Positions 49,530-61,556 of a DNA stretch of 64,000 bases are shown piece by piece. The first letter of the stretch is position 1, and each line of letters starts with the position of its first letter. Source of the DNA: Acanthacorydalis orientalis. Lineage: Eukaryota; Arthropoda; Insecta; Megaloptera; Corydalidae. Made by a program: the position numbers and the translations under genes. The DNA is taken from assembly GCA_034766995.1 (NCBI GenBank), contig CM068321.1, forward strand, positions 15,109,026-15,173,025. The letters are read 5' to 3'. Under the pieces are notes generated by a model. It was not told where the DNA came from and made no database searches. It saw only the letters and a list, made by a program, of their open reading frames with translations.

Positions 49530-50542
49530 TTAATCAAAGTATTTGTTCTCGGAAGCTATGACTTTTCCCACTTTTCTGGAAGAAGTTAAATTCCGCGACG
49601 AAAGAATGGTCTGTGTTTTGAGCCAATCCATTCAGCAAACCAATTTTCGACTTCTTCTCAGTTATGGAAATGTGTATCTCCCAAAGCGTGTTAAATCGAT
49701 CGGAACAGATAGTAATCGCTTGGGGCCAGGTCCGAAGAATAGGCTGGATGCGGGAGAATTTCCCGTTCGAGACCTATCAGTTTTTGTTTCACGGCTATAA
49801 CATGGGGCTGAGCGTTGTCATGGAGAAGAATCACTTTTCGTTGATTTGGTGGAATTGATGGTCATGTTTTCATCAAATTATCATTTAAACGTTCCAATTT
49901 TTGTCGATAATGTTCGCTTGTGATTGTTTCCTCCAGTTTTAACAGCTTATAATACACAACACCCTCCATATCCCACCAAATAGAGAACATTGCTTTGTGA
50001 CCGTAGATGTTTCGCTTTGGTGTCAACGTTGATGGTTGGCCAGGATCAAACCATGATTTCATGCGTTTTGAGTTGTCGAAATAGATCCATTTTTCATCAC
50101 CGGTCACGATATGTCACAAAAAACTTTTTTTATTATGTCTTGCAAACAAAAAAATCGAGATGTTTAAAAGATTAGCAATAACATTTTCGGTCAATTCATG
50201 TGACAGCCTTCTCCCTTTTTTGTGTATCTTTCCCATGGCTTGTGTAAACGTCGTGAAATGGTTGTTTTATCGACTTCGATCTGTAGAGACAATTCTTTAA
50301 GTGTTTGAGTAGGATTTTTTCAATTAAAGCTTGCAGTTGTTCATCTTCGAACTTTTTCGATTGATCTGGCCATTGTTTGCCGTTAACATCACAACCACTA
50401 CTTTTAAAACGTCGAAACCAATCTCTACATACTACTTCCGATGGAATAGATTCACCATTAGTTTTCATAAGTTTTCAGCTGCACTTTTTCAAATCAAAGT
50501 AGTGTAGAAATACACATCGGAAAACAACTTATCACGTTCCAT
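49530..50542 (-). pseudogene. Mariner transposase, degenerate
   Basis: Cut-and-paste DDE/D transposase. The likely original start is the ATG at 50540-50542 and the stop at 49530-49532, about 337 codons against a usual 345 or so. Segments in order: CRDWFRRFKS and KKFEDEQLQALIE (DNA-binding half), TLKELSLQIEVDKTTISRRL (second helix-turn-helix), TGDEKWIYFDN (first Asp, 50096-50098), WWDMEGVVYYKLL, LLHDNAQPHV (second Asp, 49817-49819), YSSDLAPSDYYLF (third Asp, 49715-49717), FFRRGI and LLPEKWEK. The last two Asp are separated by 33 residues, one fewer than the mariner D34D rule, implying a lost codon. In-frame stops stand at 49862-49864, 49691-49693, 49658-49660 and 49586-49588, with one just before TGDEKW. 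Frameshifts lie near 50470, 50318, 50225 and 49565. No active product is possible. Confidence 0.95.
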
Positions 50543-50686
50543 TATAATTAGGTTATAGAAAAGCACTTGTGTAAACATAGGATGGTGTCTAATGACAACT
50601 TTAGTGGTAAATTTTCACACTTCAAAATGACATTAGATACATCTGTCACTGCCCACAGAATACTTAGCTCGAGACATCTACACGTT

Positions 50687-50710
50687 AACAGTGGCTTTCA
50701 ATGCAACCTC
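50687..50710 (-). repeat. Mariner terminal inverted repeat (5' end of gene)
   Basis: The reverse complement reads GAGGTTGCATTGAAAGCCAC and four more bases, the better preserved of the two ends. It lies about 145 bp upstream of the transposase start. Confidence 0.85.
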
Positions 50711-50728
50711 TTATTTTATATATTCGAG

Positions 50729-50737
50729 TATATATAT

Positions 50738-50769
<32 letters not shown>
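50729..50769. repeat. (TA)n next to mariner
   Basis: Two runs split by a single A at 50751. Confidence 0.88.
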
Positions 50770-50770
<1 letters not shown>

Positions 50771-50779
50771 CGAGTATAG

Positions 50780-51237
50780 CTAAAAATAAAAATATTCAAA
50801 ATCACCAACCAAGAAAAGTGTATATATATATATGTTTGTAAAAATATTTTTTCGTAATTGGAAAGTACCTGTATTACGTTATGAAATTATTTTGTATGAA
50901 TGAAATTTTACATGCAATATTTTTCAAAAATGTCATTTAAGGTGTTATTATGATTTTTCAATTAATACAGCAATTCAATTTTCACTCGGCCTGATGATTT
51001 CATTAATATTAAACATATAATGCCTTTTGGGTTAAACATGATATTTTCACAGGCTGAAGTAAAACATCACTAATTTAAAATGAGCAAATTCATAAATATC
51101 CAATTGGGAAATTGGAAATTTCAATTTCACAAAGAAAATATTTTCATTATAAAACAAAAATTAATTTAGTATAAACGGTTTAAAAGTATTTTACATAAAT
51201 ATTTATATAATGTTCTGTATATATATATATATGTATG

Positions 51238-51277
<40 letters not shown>

Positions 51278-52683
51278 CATATCGGGTATCCTATTTATTT
51301 ATAAACTTATGTATACAAACATGTATATCTCTTACAAACACAATGTTCAATGCAGATTATTTGTGTACCTGTAGAAATGTGATTAATAATGTATTATGAT
51401 TTATATCATTAACATTCGCTGGCAAAATAAACAAGTCGAAATATTACATGTCTACACAAGCATTTTTAATGAATTACCTTTAAGCATTTATATCGTATGT
51501 GCAATGGACGTTATTTATTTATTTAATTGAAATTGTCCCAAAGGGTTAAGCCCATATTAGCATAGCAGGAAACTTTATAGCTTCAGGCATTCAATTATAG
51601 CTTTTTCAGGTCATCCACCTTCTTGTTACCGTTCTTTAATCATCGGTGTAGATTACTGGCCTCTGTATGTTTCATTATAAATTTTTTATTAATGAGAATA
51701 AATGGAAATCAACCGATTCGGTTTTATTTAGATAATGAAATAAGTTTCATATTTAACAGTTGTTTTTTGTAGAGGTGGTTTTAAACACAACATTTACATA
51801 TGCTTTTTACTGTATTTAAATGAATTTATGTACTTCTCATTCGATTGTAAAATAATAATATTCAATGAAAATTGAAAAAATTAAAAATTACTTGTGCCAA
51901 GAAAAATAAAACAGATATAATTAATATTTTTATTTAAAATTTAATCATAATATTTAAATTAAGTATTTGATTAGACAAACACAAATGTATAGAAATCTAT
52001 ATTCTTTTTAATATAATTAAGTTTAAATATTAAAATTTAGTATGATGTATTCATTAAGAATTCAATCATAGCACTGTTTATTTTAAGAATTTAAAATATA
52101 TATTAATTTTGCTAACTTCATAATTGATTAACATAAAATATTAAATTATTTACTATACGAACAATATTTATACAGCAAAGTAGAATTCATAACAATTCTT
52201 TGGTAAAATAGGTACTAAAATTGAAGTTTTTCTACATTTTTAATAATTTACATTATGAAGTATATGAATATATAAAATTAACGTTTTTTAATTACTTATA
52301 TCTGTTTTTAAAGTAAAAACAATTAAGTCTACTTCCCTTTCATTACACAGTTTAAATTTCTTTATCAACATTTTAAATGCATTTATATAAAAAATTAAAA
52401 ATTTCCAAAATATATTAGTATTCTTATGAGTTACAAAACTGCTAAATTATACTGAAATTTTTATTTGTGACCTATCATTTAACAAATATATAAATTCATT
52501 TTTTATTCTCACTTCATATTTATGATTTTGGCACTTTAGAATATAAATAGTTGTTTCAAAATGAATATTAAAATATTTCCATAAGAAATAACGTATTTGT
52601 CACACGTGAACTCCCTATATTCAAACAAATAAATATTCATACAGACATTTGCCTCACTAAATTGAACACATACATATATACAG

Positions 52684-52718
<35 letters not shown>

Positions 52719-53310
52719 TGATAGTTTCCTTTAAAGAAATGTACTTCATTTGAACTTAAAATAAATATAATATTATATATACTTCAATGTAATTGTGAGT
52801 GAAATATTCTATAAGGACTCAAAAATAAATAACAATTCACTATATAGGCACAAATATCTTATGTATATATAAGGATTTGATAAAAATATTGACAATTCGA
52901 ATCAAAATATTCTAAATAAACTCTAAATTCTTGATTAACTACAATTTTAAATAACTCGATCAATTTGAAATCAAAAATAGTGCATTATGTATACACACAC
53001 GAAAGTCAATAATGGTATATGAACTGAATACCTGAGAGTATTAAGTATAAATAAAATATGCTAAGACTATGGAGATCATGTGAAGTATCATGATGTTTCT
53101 GTCAATGATAACAATCTGAATTGAACGTACTGAACAGAAATCGTATATTTATATAATAGAATTCAGATAAATTATCTTAAGCGATCTGAAATACTCTCAT
53201 ATGCCTTTCGATATCTTAAGTACAAATCTTTGAAATGGTTATGTACTGATCCCGGTCAAACGAAAAAATACTCTTTTTTGCTTACATTGTCTTATCAAAA
53301 AACTGTTTAT
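50780..53310. other. AT-rich gene-free stretch
   Basis: (TA)n at 51242-51274 and 52684-52711. A slightly more complex patch at 51530-51690 includes CCCAAAGGGTTAAGCCC. No gene recognised; the 60-codon minus frame at 52536 is partly repeat. Confidence 0.6.
51242..51274. repeat. (TA)n microsatellite, 33 bp
   Basis: Perfect run preceded by TGTATGTATG. Confidence 0.9.
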
Positions 53311-53323
53311 TTGAATGACTATG

Positions 53324-53326
<3 letters not shown>

Positions 53327-53399
<73 letters not shown>
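53327..53399. repeat. Interrupted (TA)n, 73 bp
   Basis: Two perfect runs (53327-53363, 53369-53399) separated by CATGT. Confidence 0.92.
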
Positions 53400-53402
<3 letters not shown>

Positions 53403-53551
53403 GTACATATGTATACGTAAAAGTAATATTCTATATCAGGCTATTGTTCAAATTTAAGTTTAATTTTCAGACAGACAAGCAGTTCTATAAATTCTTCATT
53501 AGGAGTAGTTTATAATATAAATCAATAAGTTTTATATATATATATATATAT

Positions 53552-53613
53552 AACAAATTACTACATAAATTATATATATATATATATATATATAATTTGT
53601 GTAGTAATTTGTT
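53552..53613. repeat. 62-bp near-perfect palindrome centred on (TA)n
   Basis: Outer arms AACAAATTACTACATAAATT (from 53552) and its reverse complement ending at 53613 differ at one position; the centre is (TA)n. Because the outer 20 bp of each arm are complex sequence, this is a true inverted repeat and not only the self-complementarity of (TA)n. It may be a small palindromic element or a former hairpin-derived insertion. Another (TA)n (53532-53552) abuts its left end. Confidence 0.88.
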
Positions 53614-53619
53614 GAATTA

Positions 53620-54430
53620 GAATTTCTATACCAAAATAAGAATAAACATGAAAATTTTCCACTATCGACAGACGTTGTACGAAAAACATATAGTTAGTAC
53701 ATAACATTTTTTTTAAATATTTCTTTTATGTATTTTTAATTACATTTAATTTTATTGTCCTTGCTTGTTTCAGAGTAAGATATTTTCTCTACCTAATATC
53801 AATTTTTTCTTACCTGTAAATTTTTTAATAAAAAAATGATATTTCTAAAATAAAAGTTATTTTTTATGATGTACTTTAAGACATGAATTTGGAAACTATT
53901 GAATAGAATATTTCATATTCAAAGGATTGGTCGTTCACAATATTTTACTGTACATTGAAACTTAGTCTTTTTAATTAGTAATGATTCTTATATCACTATA
54001 TCTAATAGTATTTATACACTCATTTAATAACAATTGTTAGATCTTATGACATAACTTTAGCACTGCAAATTACTAAGATTTGATTGCAATATTTAATGAA
54101 AGATTATGAATCAGACACAATAATTTTTGAATAGTTTCACTTCTCTAAAAACTTATTGGTTAACCTGTTTCAAGCCTTAGCTAAAGTTGTTATTTTTGAA
54201 ATTTATAAAAGTTCATTAGTATTTTAAACAATGTTGAATGTAGGATTATGAGAGGTTTATGATTTTGTTATTATTATTGAAAGATTTTTTTAGGCATAAC
54301 CGACTGCTAACATACAGAACTGAGATAAAACGATAGACAAAATATTAAAAATTGATCTCATTTTATTGCCGTATTGTGTCTGTTGAATATGAATAGGAAT
54401 GTTACAAAAGCATTGTTCAATAGTTTTCTG
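53620..54430. other. AT-rich stretch, nothing recognised
   Basis: No repeat, hairpin or frame stood out. Confidence 0.55.
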
Positions 54431-54438
54431 CTTGTCAG

Positions 54439-54939
54439 GTGTCGATACTGCGCGGTGGTGGTTATGTTAAGCATTTTTTTACATTTTGCTGGATAAAACA
54501 TATATATTTAATGGATAAAAGTATTTTCACTTATTTCTGCAGAATCAATGCCATAACATTATTTCTAATAGTGAATAACAATATTAAGCTTTGTTGTTTT
54601 TACGTAAAACAAGAATTAATTTCAGCAAAAACCTAAGCTTTTATTCAACAATGTCAACCTAAATAAATGTTATGTAATATTTTATTTGATTTACTTCCTG
54701 TTTTGAACGGTCGCATTATCTTAAAATATTTAAATATGCGTAGACATTTTTTGAACTCAATATTTTATCAAAACATGTGTGTTGTACATGAGCTAAAATG
54801 TAACTGTATCCTTACTGCCAAAAATAAAATTCCGACACCCTTTCATTTAAAATATTTTCAACACACACAATATGCCGACACAAGCATTTGTAACAAACTG
54901 TCAGAAACAAACTTATTTATCATACTTGCCATCGACTGA
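54439..54939 (+). other. Two unrecognised open frames, 65 and 90 codons
   Basis: Frames at 54439-54636 and 54667-54939 are free of (TA)n, unlike nearly all others here, and lie 30 bp apart. Their products are Phe/Ile/Asn/Cys rich without a signal peptide, zinc-finger pattern or transposase motif that I can identify. There is no clear promoter or splice context. They may be decayed transposon coding sequence or chance frames; I lean to chance. Confidence 0.2.
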
Positions 54940-55060
54940 AGAGTCGTAGCGTACTCAGTGGTCGTAGAGAGCCTATCATAGCATAACCGTCGAGTGATAC
55001 CGAAGATATAGAAGGGATGCTGTGAATTCGTTGCATATTATAATGACAACGTTTATTTGC
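54940..55060. other. Short G+C-richer island
   Basis: Complex patch with CpGs (GAGTCGTAGCGTACTCAGTG) directly after the unrecognised frames. Confidence 0.3.
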
Positions 55061-55376
55061 ATTTCATACATTGTCTTTACATGTTTTATATTCCAAAGTA
55101 GAGAGTGTGGCTGTATGTAGCATGTAACATATTACTATTTATCATATGTATGCAGTTACTATTTGTTCTCTTACTGTTATATTTAAATATCATTACCATT
55201 TCATTATTTTATGCTCGTATAGTCACATAGTAAGAAATAATGAATATATTGTTTAATTATACTCATTTACTAAACTAAGAAAATGTCAATATATGTCTGA
55301 AACATGATAATTATTCAAAAAGTATTTCTAAGAAAATAACATGGTTGTTATTTATTGTAGAGTGTTTAAAAAGAAG

Positions 55377-55411
<35 letters not shown>

Positions 55412-57536
55412 AAGAAATAAATATTAATTTCATAATACATTAGGTTTAATTTATTTGCGAAAGTGAATTAAACCATGGATAAAAATACAGTTGAAAAGGA
55501 TCATAACTAATTTATAGTTATATGTAAATAGAAATGTTATTTTTATTAATATGATCGTTTTTTTATTGGAAATAAATGGTATAGAACATTGTGAATATTC
55601 TATTAATGATTAAAAAAAACTATTTTTGCGAATACTACATAACATTATGATAGCTTCCATGTTAAAATATACACAGAGTTCTTATTTTGAATTTTTTTCA
55701 TAAAATCTCGATACAGTTTATTCTTAAGATATTTATATTTTCTTTTATAATTATAAATGTAAGACGAACTTCAGTTTTTATTTTAATAAATTTGCTTGCA
55801 TGCAATGTCTTTTCCAAAAATAAAAGATGCTTTTTGAAAATTCATAGTTTTTATTAAAATATCTTTGATTATTATAAGAGTTTTGATTTCTATTATCTGT
55901 TGAGATAAATTACTTTATTCTTATATAAAGTATATATTAACTTTAAGTCAAAAACATTTTCAGCAAGAAAACGTTTTTGAGGTTTTAAAACAAATAAATT
56001 AACAAAAAATCATTAATTTATAAAAAATATATTTCCAGTCATTACTTAGACAACGTTTTGATTTTTTCAACCAGACATATATTTTTGTATAATAGAACTT
56101 AAAATATCTTTTAAGGCTATACAAAAAAATAAGTAAAAGTAAACATACAACTGATAAATATTGAAAATGATATTTTTTCTGTTGCTGAAAATTAAATTGA
56201 TGATTTCATTTAAAATTGTTATTATTTAAGGATTTTCTTTTGATAAATTTTCAATTAAATTCGTTACTAACATTTTCTGTCTCGTACTATACTATTAACT
56301 TGTTCAGTGAACGAGTAATCTCTCTTCTTGAAAAATAAATTCTTTTTTACAATCTTTTAGTAACTTTCTTATACATTATCGTAATTATTTATTCAGTGAA
56401 AAAGAAACTACTGTTTTAACTTTTTCGCTTTCAACGTACGATTGTTTCTCTAATTCATAATTTATTTACCTAATTAATATTAACAAGTTTGATAGACTTG
56501 AGAAAAAAACAATTAACATGAACTAAAACAACAAAATGTTAGTAATAATCTGTCATCGAATAATAGTTTTTAAAATTATAAATATTTCTAAATACGATCA
56601 GTGAATTACATTCTCTTAGACAACATGAAAATCCTGAATATTTGGTTGGAAATAATATTTGTAATATTTAGCAACAACAAAAAAATTAAATAGATAATTT
56701 CTCAAATATTCTAATATTAAGTATAAATATTTTTTTAAAGTACTTACCTTTCTTTAGTACTAGAAGTATGTTTATAAGCTGTTTCTAAAGCAATATTTCT
56801 AATGAAAATTATTTATAAATATGTAAATTTTGTTTATCATTAAGAATTATTTTTTATATTTTATTTGTTTAGTAGTTATAATGTTTATATTTATGATTAG
56901 TTTAGATTCGAAATTAATATTTATTTAAGTATGCATAGTAATACTTTTAAGAAGTATTTTTATTAAAATGATTTTTAAATTTATCTCTCGAAAATATTAA
57001 ACTAAAAACTACTATTTGCAATAGAGATATCTACTTTGAAATGATTTTTTTTATAAATTAGAATCCTGCGATTAAAAAATATCAAAGGCAATAATTAATA
57101 CAAAATTTGTAGAAATTACAGCAAGTATATTTTTGTAAAAAATAGTAAATAAAATTATATAACCTAATTCTGATGAGATAAATTAATATTCTTGATAACC
57201 ACGTGGTATTATCAGTATTGCAACTCTAAGTGTCACTTACATGTGTCCAACATTTTAATGATGATAGAAACCACGTAACCCAGATATACCTGTCAGTATC
57301 AGTAATTATATTTACAGAAGCAAATAATTGTTGTATTGTATTTGATTCAGATATTCATTGAAATTTATCATTTTCGTATAACAAGTCAATATATGTGTGT
57401 TTGTGTTTAAAAAGAAAGAATAATAAATATAATTCTTCATACGGTTTTAAGAAAACAATTCAGATTATTGATCTTTTCAGCAGCAATAAATATTGTTTCT
57501 ACATATTGTTAAATTTTATCAAAAATAATCAAAAAC

Positions 57537-57590
<54 letters not shown>

Positions 57591-58070
57591 GTTAAAAATA
57601 CTGTATATTTTCAATACTGTACTATTTTTAAAAATCGAAACACTAACTTATTGTTTTTTTTTAAAAAATGAAAATTTAATTATCAAAAAAATTTAATGGT
57701 CGTTTTGAATATTTTTAGTAATTTTTTTTATTAAGATTATTATTCTAAGATTCAGTTATATAGATTATTAAAAATATAAAATTCGAATGATTTTGTGATA
57801 TGAACTTTGAAATATTATCAGTAACCAGAGTATTGTTTGGTATAATATTATTGTAAATTTTTAAATAATAACAAAAAGACAAGTATATTAATTAAAAGAA
57901 AATAAATATAAAAGACTGAAACATAAAAACCGAAATTCGAAATAAATATTGATTTTTCTGTTTGAAAATGTTATTTTAAGAAAAGTTGAAAACGATCCAA
58001 TTTAAATTAGAATCATGTAATTTCGCTGATACATTTTTGCATATATTGAATCCTCTCATTTCATATTCGT
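55061..58070. other. AT-rich gene-free stretch
   Basis: (TA)n at 55381-55408 and 57539-57587. Otherwise simple AT-rich DNA; the 66-codon frame at 57395 ends in Ile-Tyr repeat. Confidence 0.6.
57539..57587. repeat. (AT)n microsatellite, 49 bp
   Basis: Perfect run. Confidence 0.93.
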
Positions 58071-58079
58071 TTTTCGTAT

Positions 58080-58390
58080 TCAACAAATGTTAATTTAAAA
58101 CTGCTTACTGTTGACGCGCGCTGTTTCATGTAACTCTTTATCGATACAAAGTTGTTTGCTGTTATACAGTATAAAGTTGGAGAATATACGATAACAGTAC
58201 CGCAAGCGTCAATGATTTACAATTGTTACCGAACAGTGTTTACTGTACAAGAACAAGTTAGATTCGCTTTTAACCCCAGGTCAAATCCTTATTTAAGTAA
58301 CTATTGACAGTTGGGAACATTCACGCTCGCTAGCTTCAGAAACCAGTGCTGCTGCTAGGCCCGAGGCCGTGTATAAGTATATACCGAGAA
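58080..58390. other. G+C-richer island, no gene recognised
   Basis: About 300 bp of complex sequence, richest near its right end (GCTGCTGCTAGGCCCGAGGC). No frame is long enough for an exon call. Candidate conserved non-coding DNA. Confidence 0.4.
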
Positions 58391-58734
58391 ATTGGTAAGA
58401 ATTCATTTAAAGAAACACTATTGACTTTTGTCATAAATTACTTATTCTGTTCTATGTATTTGTAATGTGTAGAATGCGCTGAAATTTTTTTGTTAATGTT
58501 AACTGTAAGAAAAGAACAATTTTAAAGTTTTTAATTTATTACGAAGTATGTACACATAAATTTTAAGAATTTTAAAAATTCTATTTGTAATTGAATGATA
58601 TTTCGTATACTGTGTGTTTTTTTCAATTTATATAAATCTTTTTAAAGAGAATAAGATATTCTGGGGAAATTTATTCTATAAGAAATATTATTTAATTTAC
58701 GGAATACAATATTTTTTAAAATACATAACATTTG

Positions 58735-58938
<204 letters not shown>

Positions 58939-59029
58939 TAGGTATATTATTAAAATAATATATCTAAAAATATCTCATTAAAACTTGTTTAATCGTACCA
59001 TCACATATTAAAGTGTAAATACGTTCACG

Positions 59030-59260
59030 TGTTATTGTTTTTACTATCTCTATACGGTCGTCGTCTTTATCTAACCTCTTTTCGGGTAAAATCACAGAAG
59101 TAACAGTGATATCCTGTCACGGAATAATGATAAATGTGCGCTCAAACTACTACTGTTTGGAAAAGCGCCATTAAAATAACGTATACACGCAGTATATAAC
59201 GGAGAGCTTTCATTTTCTTGATAGATTGATATAAAAAAAATAATACAACGGCTTCTATTT
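59030..59260. other. G+C-richer island, no gene recognised
   Basis: Complex patch with CpGs (TACGGTCGTCGTCTTTATC) between two large (TA)n arrays. Confidence 0.35.
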
Positions 59261-59341
59261 TTTCCTCATTCTGTCATGACTATGTGAAATACTCGACAGT
59301 TTGGATTCATCTTCTATTTAATGTTTAGATTGTTGTCTGTC

Positions 59342-59369
59342 ATATCTGATACATATATAGGTATATCTG

Positions 59370-59459
<90 letters not shown>
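59342..59459. repeat. 20-bp tandem repeat followed by (TA)n
   Basis: ATATCTGATACATATATA occurs at 59342 and 59362, then 86 bp of (TA)n with one G at 59412. Confidence 0.92.
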
Positions 59460-59465
<6 letters not shown>

Positions 59466-60000
59466 TGAGATGTATAAGATAGCAAAGAAAGCAATTAACT
59501 GAAAATAACTCTTCAACGATAATAAATCATCTAATTTTTTTTAGTATAAAAAATTTATGATTATAAAATAAAATTTTCTTTAAATTTATTTACATGTACT
59601 CATGCTGACCAATATGCACATTCACGATTATATTCACATCCATATTTAAATAAAAATTTATATATATATATATATATGATAAAAGGTGCTATTTAATTAT
59701 TAGTTGTATATTCTTGTTAGTGAACATTTCTTTAACATAAATTGAGATAAAAAATATAAAGTAATTGACCCTCACTCTTAACAAATACGCAGAACATCTA
59801 TTAAATAATCCAAAAGTGAATTTTATCAAAAATGGAGTTCACTTAACTGATTTCATTTCGTTCCTTATAATATACAAATCATATTTACTCTATTCTTTTA
59901 AATATTTTACTGAAAATTTTTGTAATAGAAGACAGTAGTAGTTTGAAATTCAAAAATTTAATTTGTTTGCATATTTTCCTAATGTGATATTTAGTATATA
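59460..60000. other. AT-rich stretch, nothing recognised
   Basis: One short (TA)n at 59660-59677. Confidence 0.5.
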
Positions 60001-60001
60001 C

Positions 60002-60002
<1 letters not shown>

Positions 60003-60069
<67 letters not shown>
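60003..60069. repeat. (TA)n microsatellite, 67 bp
   Basis: Perfect run, second longest here. Confidence 0.95.
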
Positions 60070-60073
<4 letters not shown>

Positions 60074-60207
60074 TAAACTATTGTAAATTATATAGAATGG
60101 TGTTAAAGATGATATTTAAATATGAATATTCATTATTCGTTTTTAAATTTTGATGTTTGTGATTTAATTTTTATATGAATATAATACATACACATACATA
60201 ATAAATG

Positions 60208-60209
<2 letters not shown>

Positions 60210-60242
<33 letters not shown>
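60210..60242. repeat. (TA)n microsatellite, 33 bp
   Basis: Perfect run. Confidence 0.9.
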
Positions 60243-60244
<2 letters not shown>

Positions 60245-60469
60245 CTTTTTTAAACTTTTCATATTTAAACCGTGTAAATATTTTTTCAAAACAATTTCTT
60301 TTATTTTTCATAACGTTTTTATATACGTTGTATGTTTGTGTCATAATAATTATTAATCCACTGAATTTATATTTATTGTATAGTCTTTAATGTAATTACT
60401 GGTTTTATACATGGTCAAAATTAATTACCTTTGACCAAGACATAAGGTCTGTTTATTTCTTTCTCTATT

Positions 60470-60474
<5 letters not shown>

Positions 60475-60523
<49 letters not shown>
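60475..60523. repeat. (AT)n on the 5' side of a LINE fragment, 49 bp
   Basis: Perfect run ending 2 bp before the LINE fragment begins. Confidence 0.93.
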
Positions 60524-60524
<1 letters not shown>

Positions 60525-60526
<2 letters not shown>

Positions 60527-60697
60527 GGAAACTAGGGAACATAAAAAATCAAGAAAGAAACCATTGAATAGGTGGGATAAGGAAATTGAAAAATATTGGA
60601 AATCAGTGAAAAAGAGAGGCATTCAATCGTACAAAATGGGAAATCATGAAAGAGCAGTCTTTCTCCAGCAGTGGATTGCCAGAGGTTGCTGCTGCTG

Positions 60698-60698
<1 letters not shown>
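60525..60698 (+). pseudogene. Non-LTR retrotransposon ORF2, extreme 3' end, open frame
   Basis: A 57-codon frame free of stops encodes the C-terminal tail of the same LINE family as 42790-43308. It carries KKPLNRWDKEIEKYW, then the QQW motif (FLQQWIARG), and ends in CCC and TGA. Because it keeps TGG at the RW motif and has no stop or frameshift, it is younger or less decayed than the copy at 43 kb. It is only the last sixth or less of the tail domain, so it is a severely 5'-truncated insertion with no enzymatic function. The ATG at 60525 is incidental. It is framed by (AT)n on both sides. Confidence 0.88.

Positions 60699-60701
<3 letters not shown>

Positions 60702-60747
<46 letters not shown>
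60702..60747. repeat. (TA)n tract at LINE 3' end, 46 bp
   Basis: Starts 3 bp after the LINE stop codon, as at 43309. Confidence 0.92.
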
Positions 60748-60751
<4 letters not shown>

Positions 60752-61444
60752 TTTATTAGATTGTTATAATAGTAGATACATTTATGTCTAATATAGAAAT
60801 GGGTTGACAAATTTTAAAATATAATGGAATTGAGTAAGACATTAAACAGATATTTATTTCGGTAACAGTAAATGGAATAATATTTGAATGAATAAATAAA
60901 ACATGAGTAAAATAAATTTATATAATGAAGAAGTTAACACGATATACATTATTATATACTAGAACTTGGAAAATTCTGATATAGCAACAGATTTACATTA
61001 AAAAAACATTAAATTTTCTATTTTTTATATATAATACTTATTAAATGTATTTGCCAACATAAAATAAATATTTTTTATTAAAAAAACAAATCGTCTTTTA
61101 AAAATATAAAGAGAAAAATTGTAATAAGAAAATAAATTCTATTTCTACGTATTTCAATCTGATATAATATTTAATAGTGTAAAGAAAAATAGTTTGATTA
61201 AAAATTATATGATTACTGAACCATTCGTATATAAATAAATATAAATCACAAAAATATTTAAAATAACACATTGATTTTATATTTAATTTACAAAAAAAAT
61301 AAAAGACCACTCGAATTTTATTTCCACTCGACCTCTTCAAAAGTTAGCATATACAAATATTTTATATGGGTTTATAAAACGTATATGTAAATAAAAAAAA
61401 TTGGTAGCTGTTGATATTTATATGGATTCTCACACGAGAAGGTC

Positions 61445-61482
<38 letters not shown>

Positions 61483-61513
61483 CAAAAATAAAAAATATAT
61501 ATATATGTATTTT

Positions 61514-61556
<43 letters not shown>

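Larger units (their letters stand above)
49456..50713 (-). mobile_element. Near full-length mariner element
   Basis: About 1.26 kb, the normal size for mariner, with both terminal repeats and a degenerate transposase on the minus strand. The ends match at about 19 of 24 positions (49458-49481 against the reverse complement of 50687-50710). Both flanks are TA-rich: the left end follows a (TA)n directly, and the right end is followed by ATTTTATATA and then (TA)n from 50729. Insertion at TA is the rule for this family. The element appears complete in length but dead through accumulated point changes. Confidence 0.93.

Noticed and set aside
49543..49858. Plus-strand frames of 85 and 64 codons
   Set aside because: They are antisense shadows of the degenerate mariner transposase on the minus strand.
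54439..54939. Pair of adjacent frames as a small gene cluster
   Set aside because: No motif, signal peptide or promoter was seen. Two frames of this size are expected by chance in 64 kb, so they are kept only as a low-confidence note.
60425..60810. Minus-strand frames of 65 and 92 codons
   Set aside because: They are antisense to the LINE tail plus (TA)n translation.
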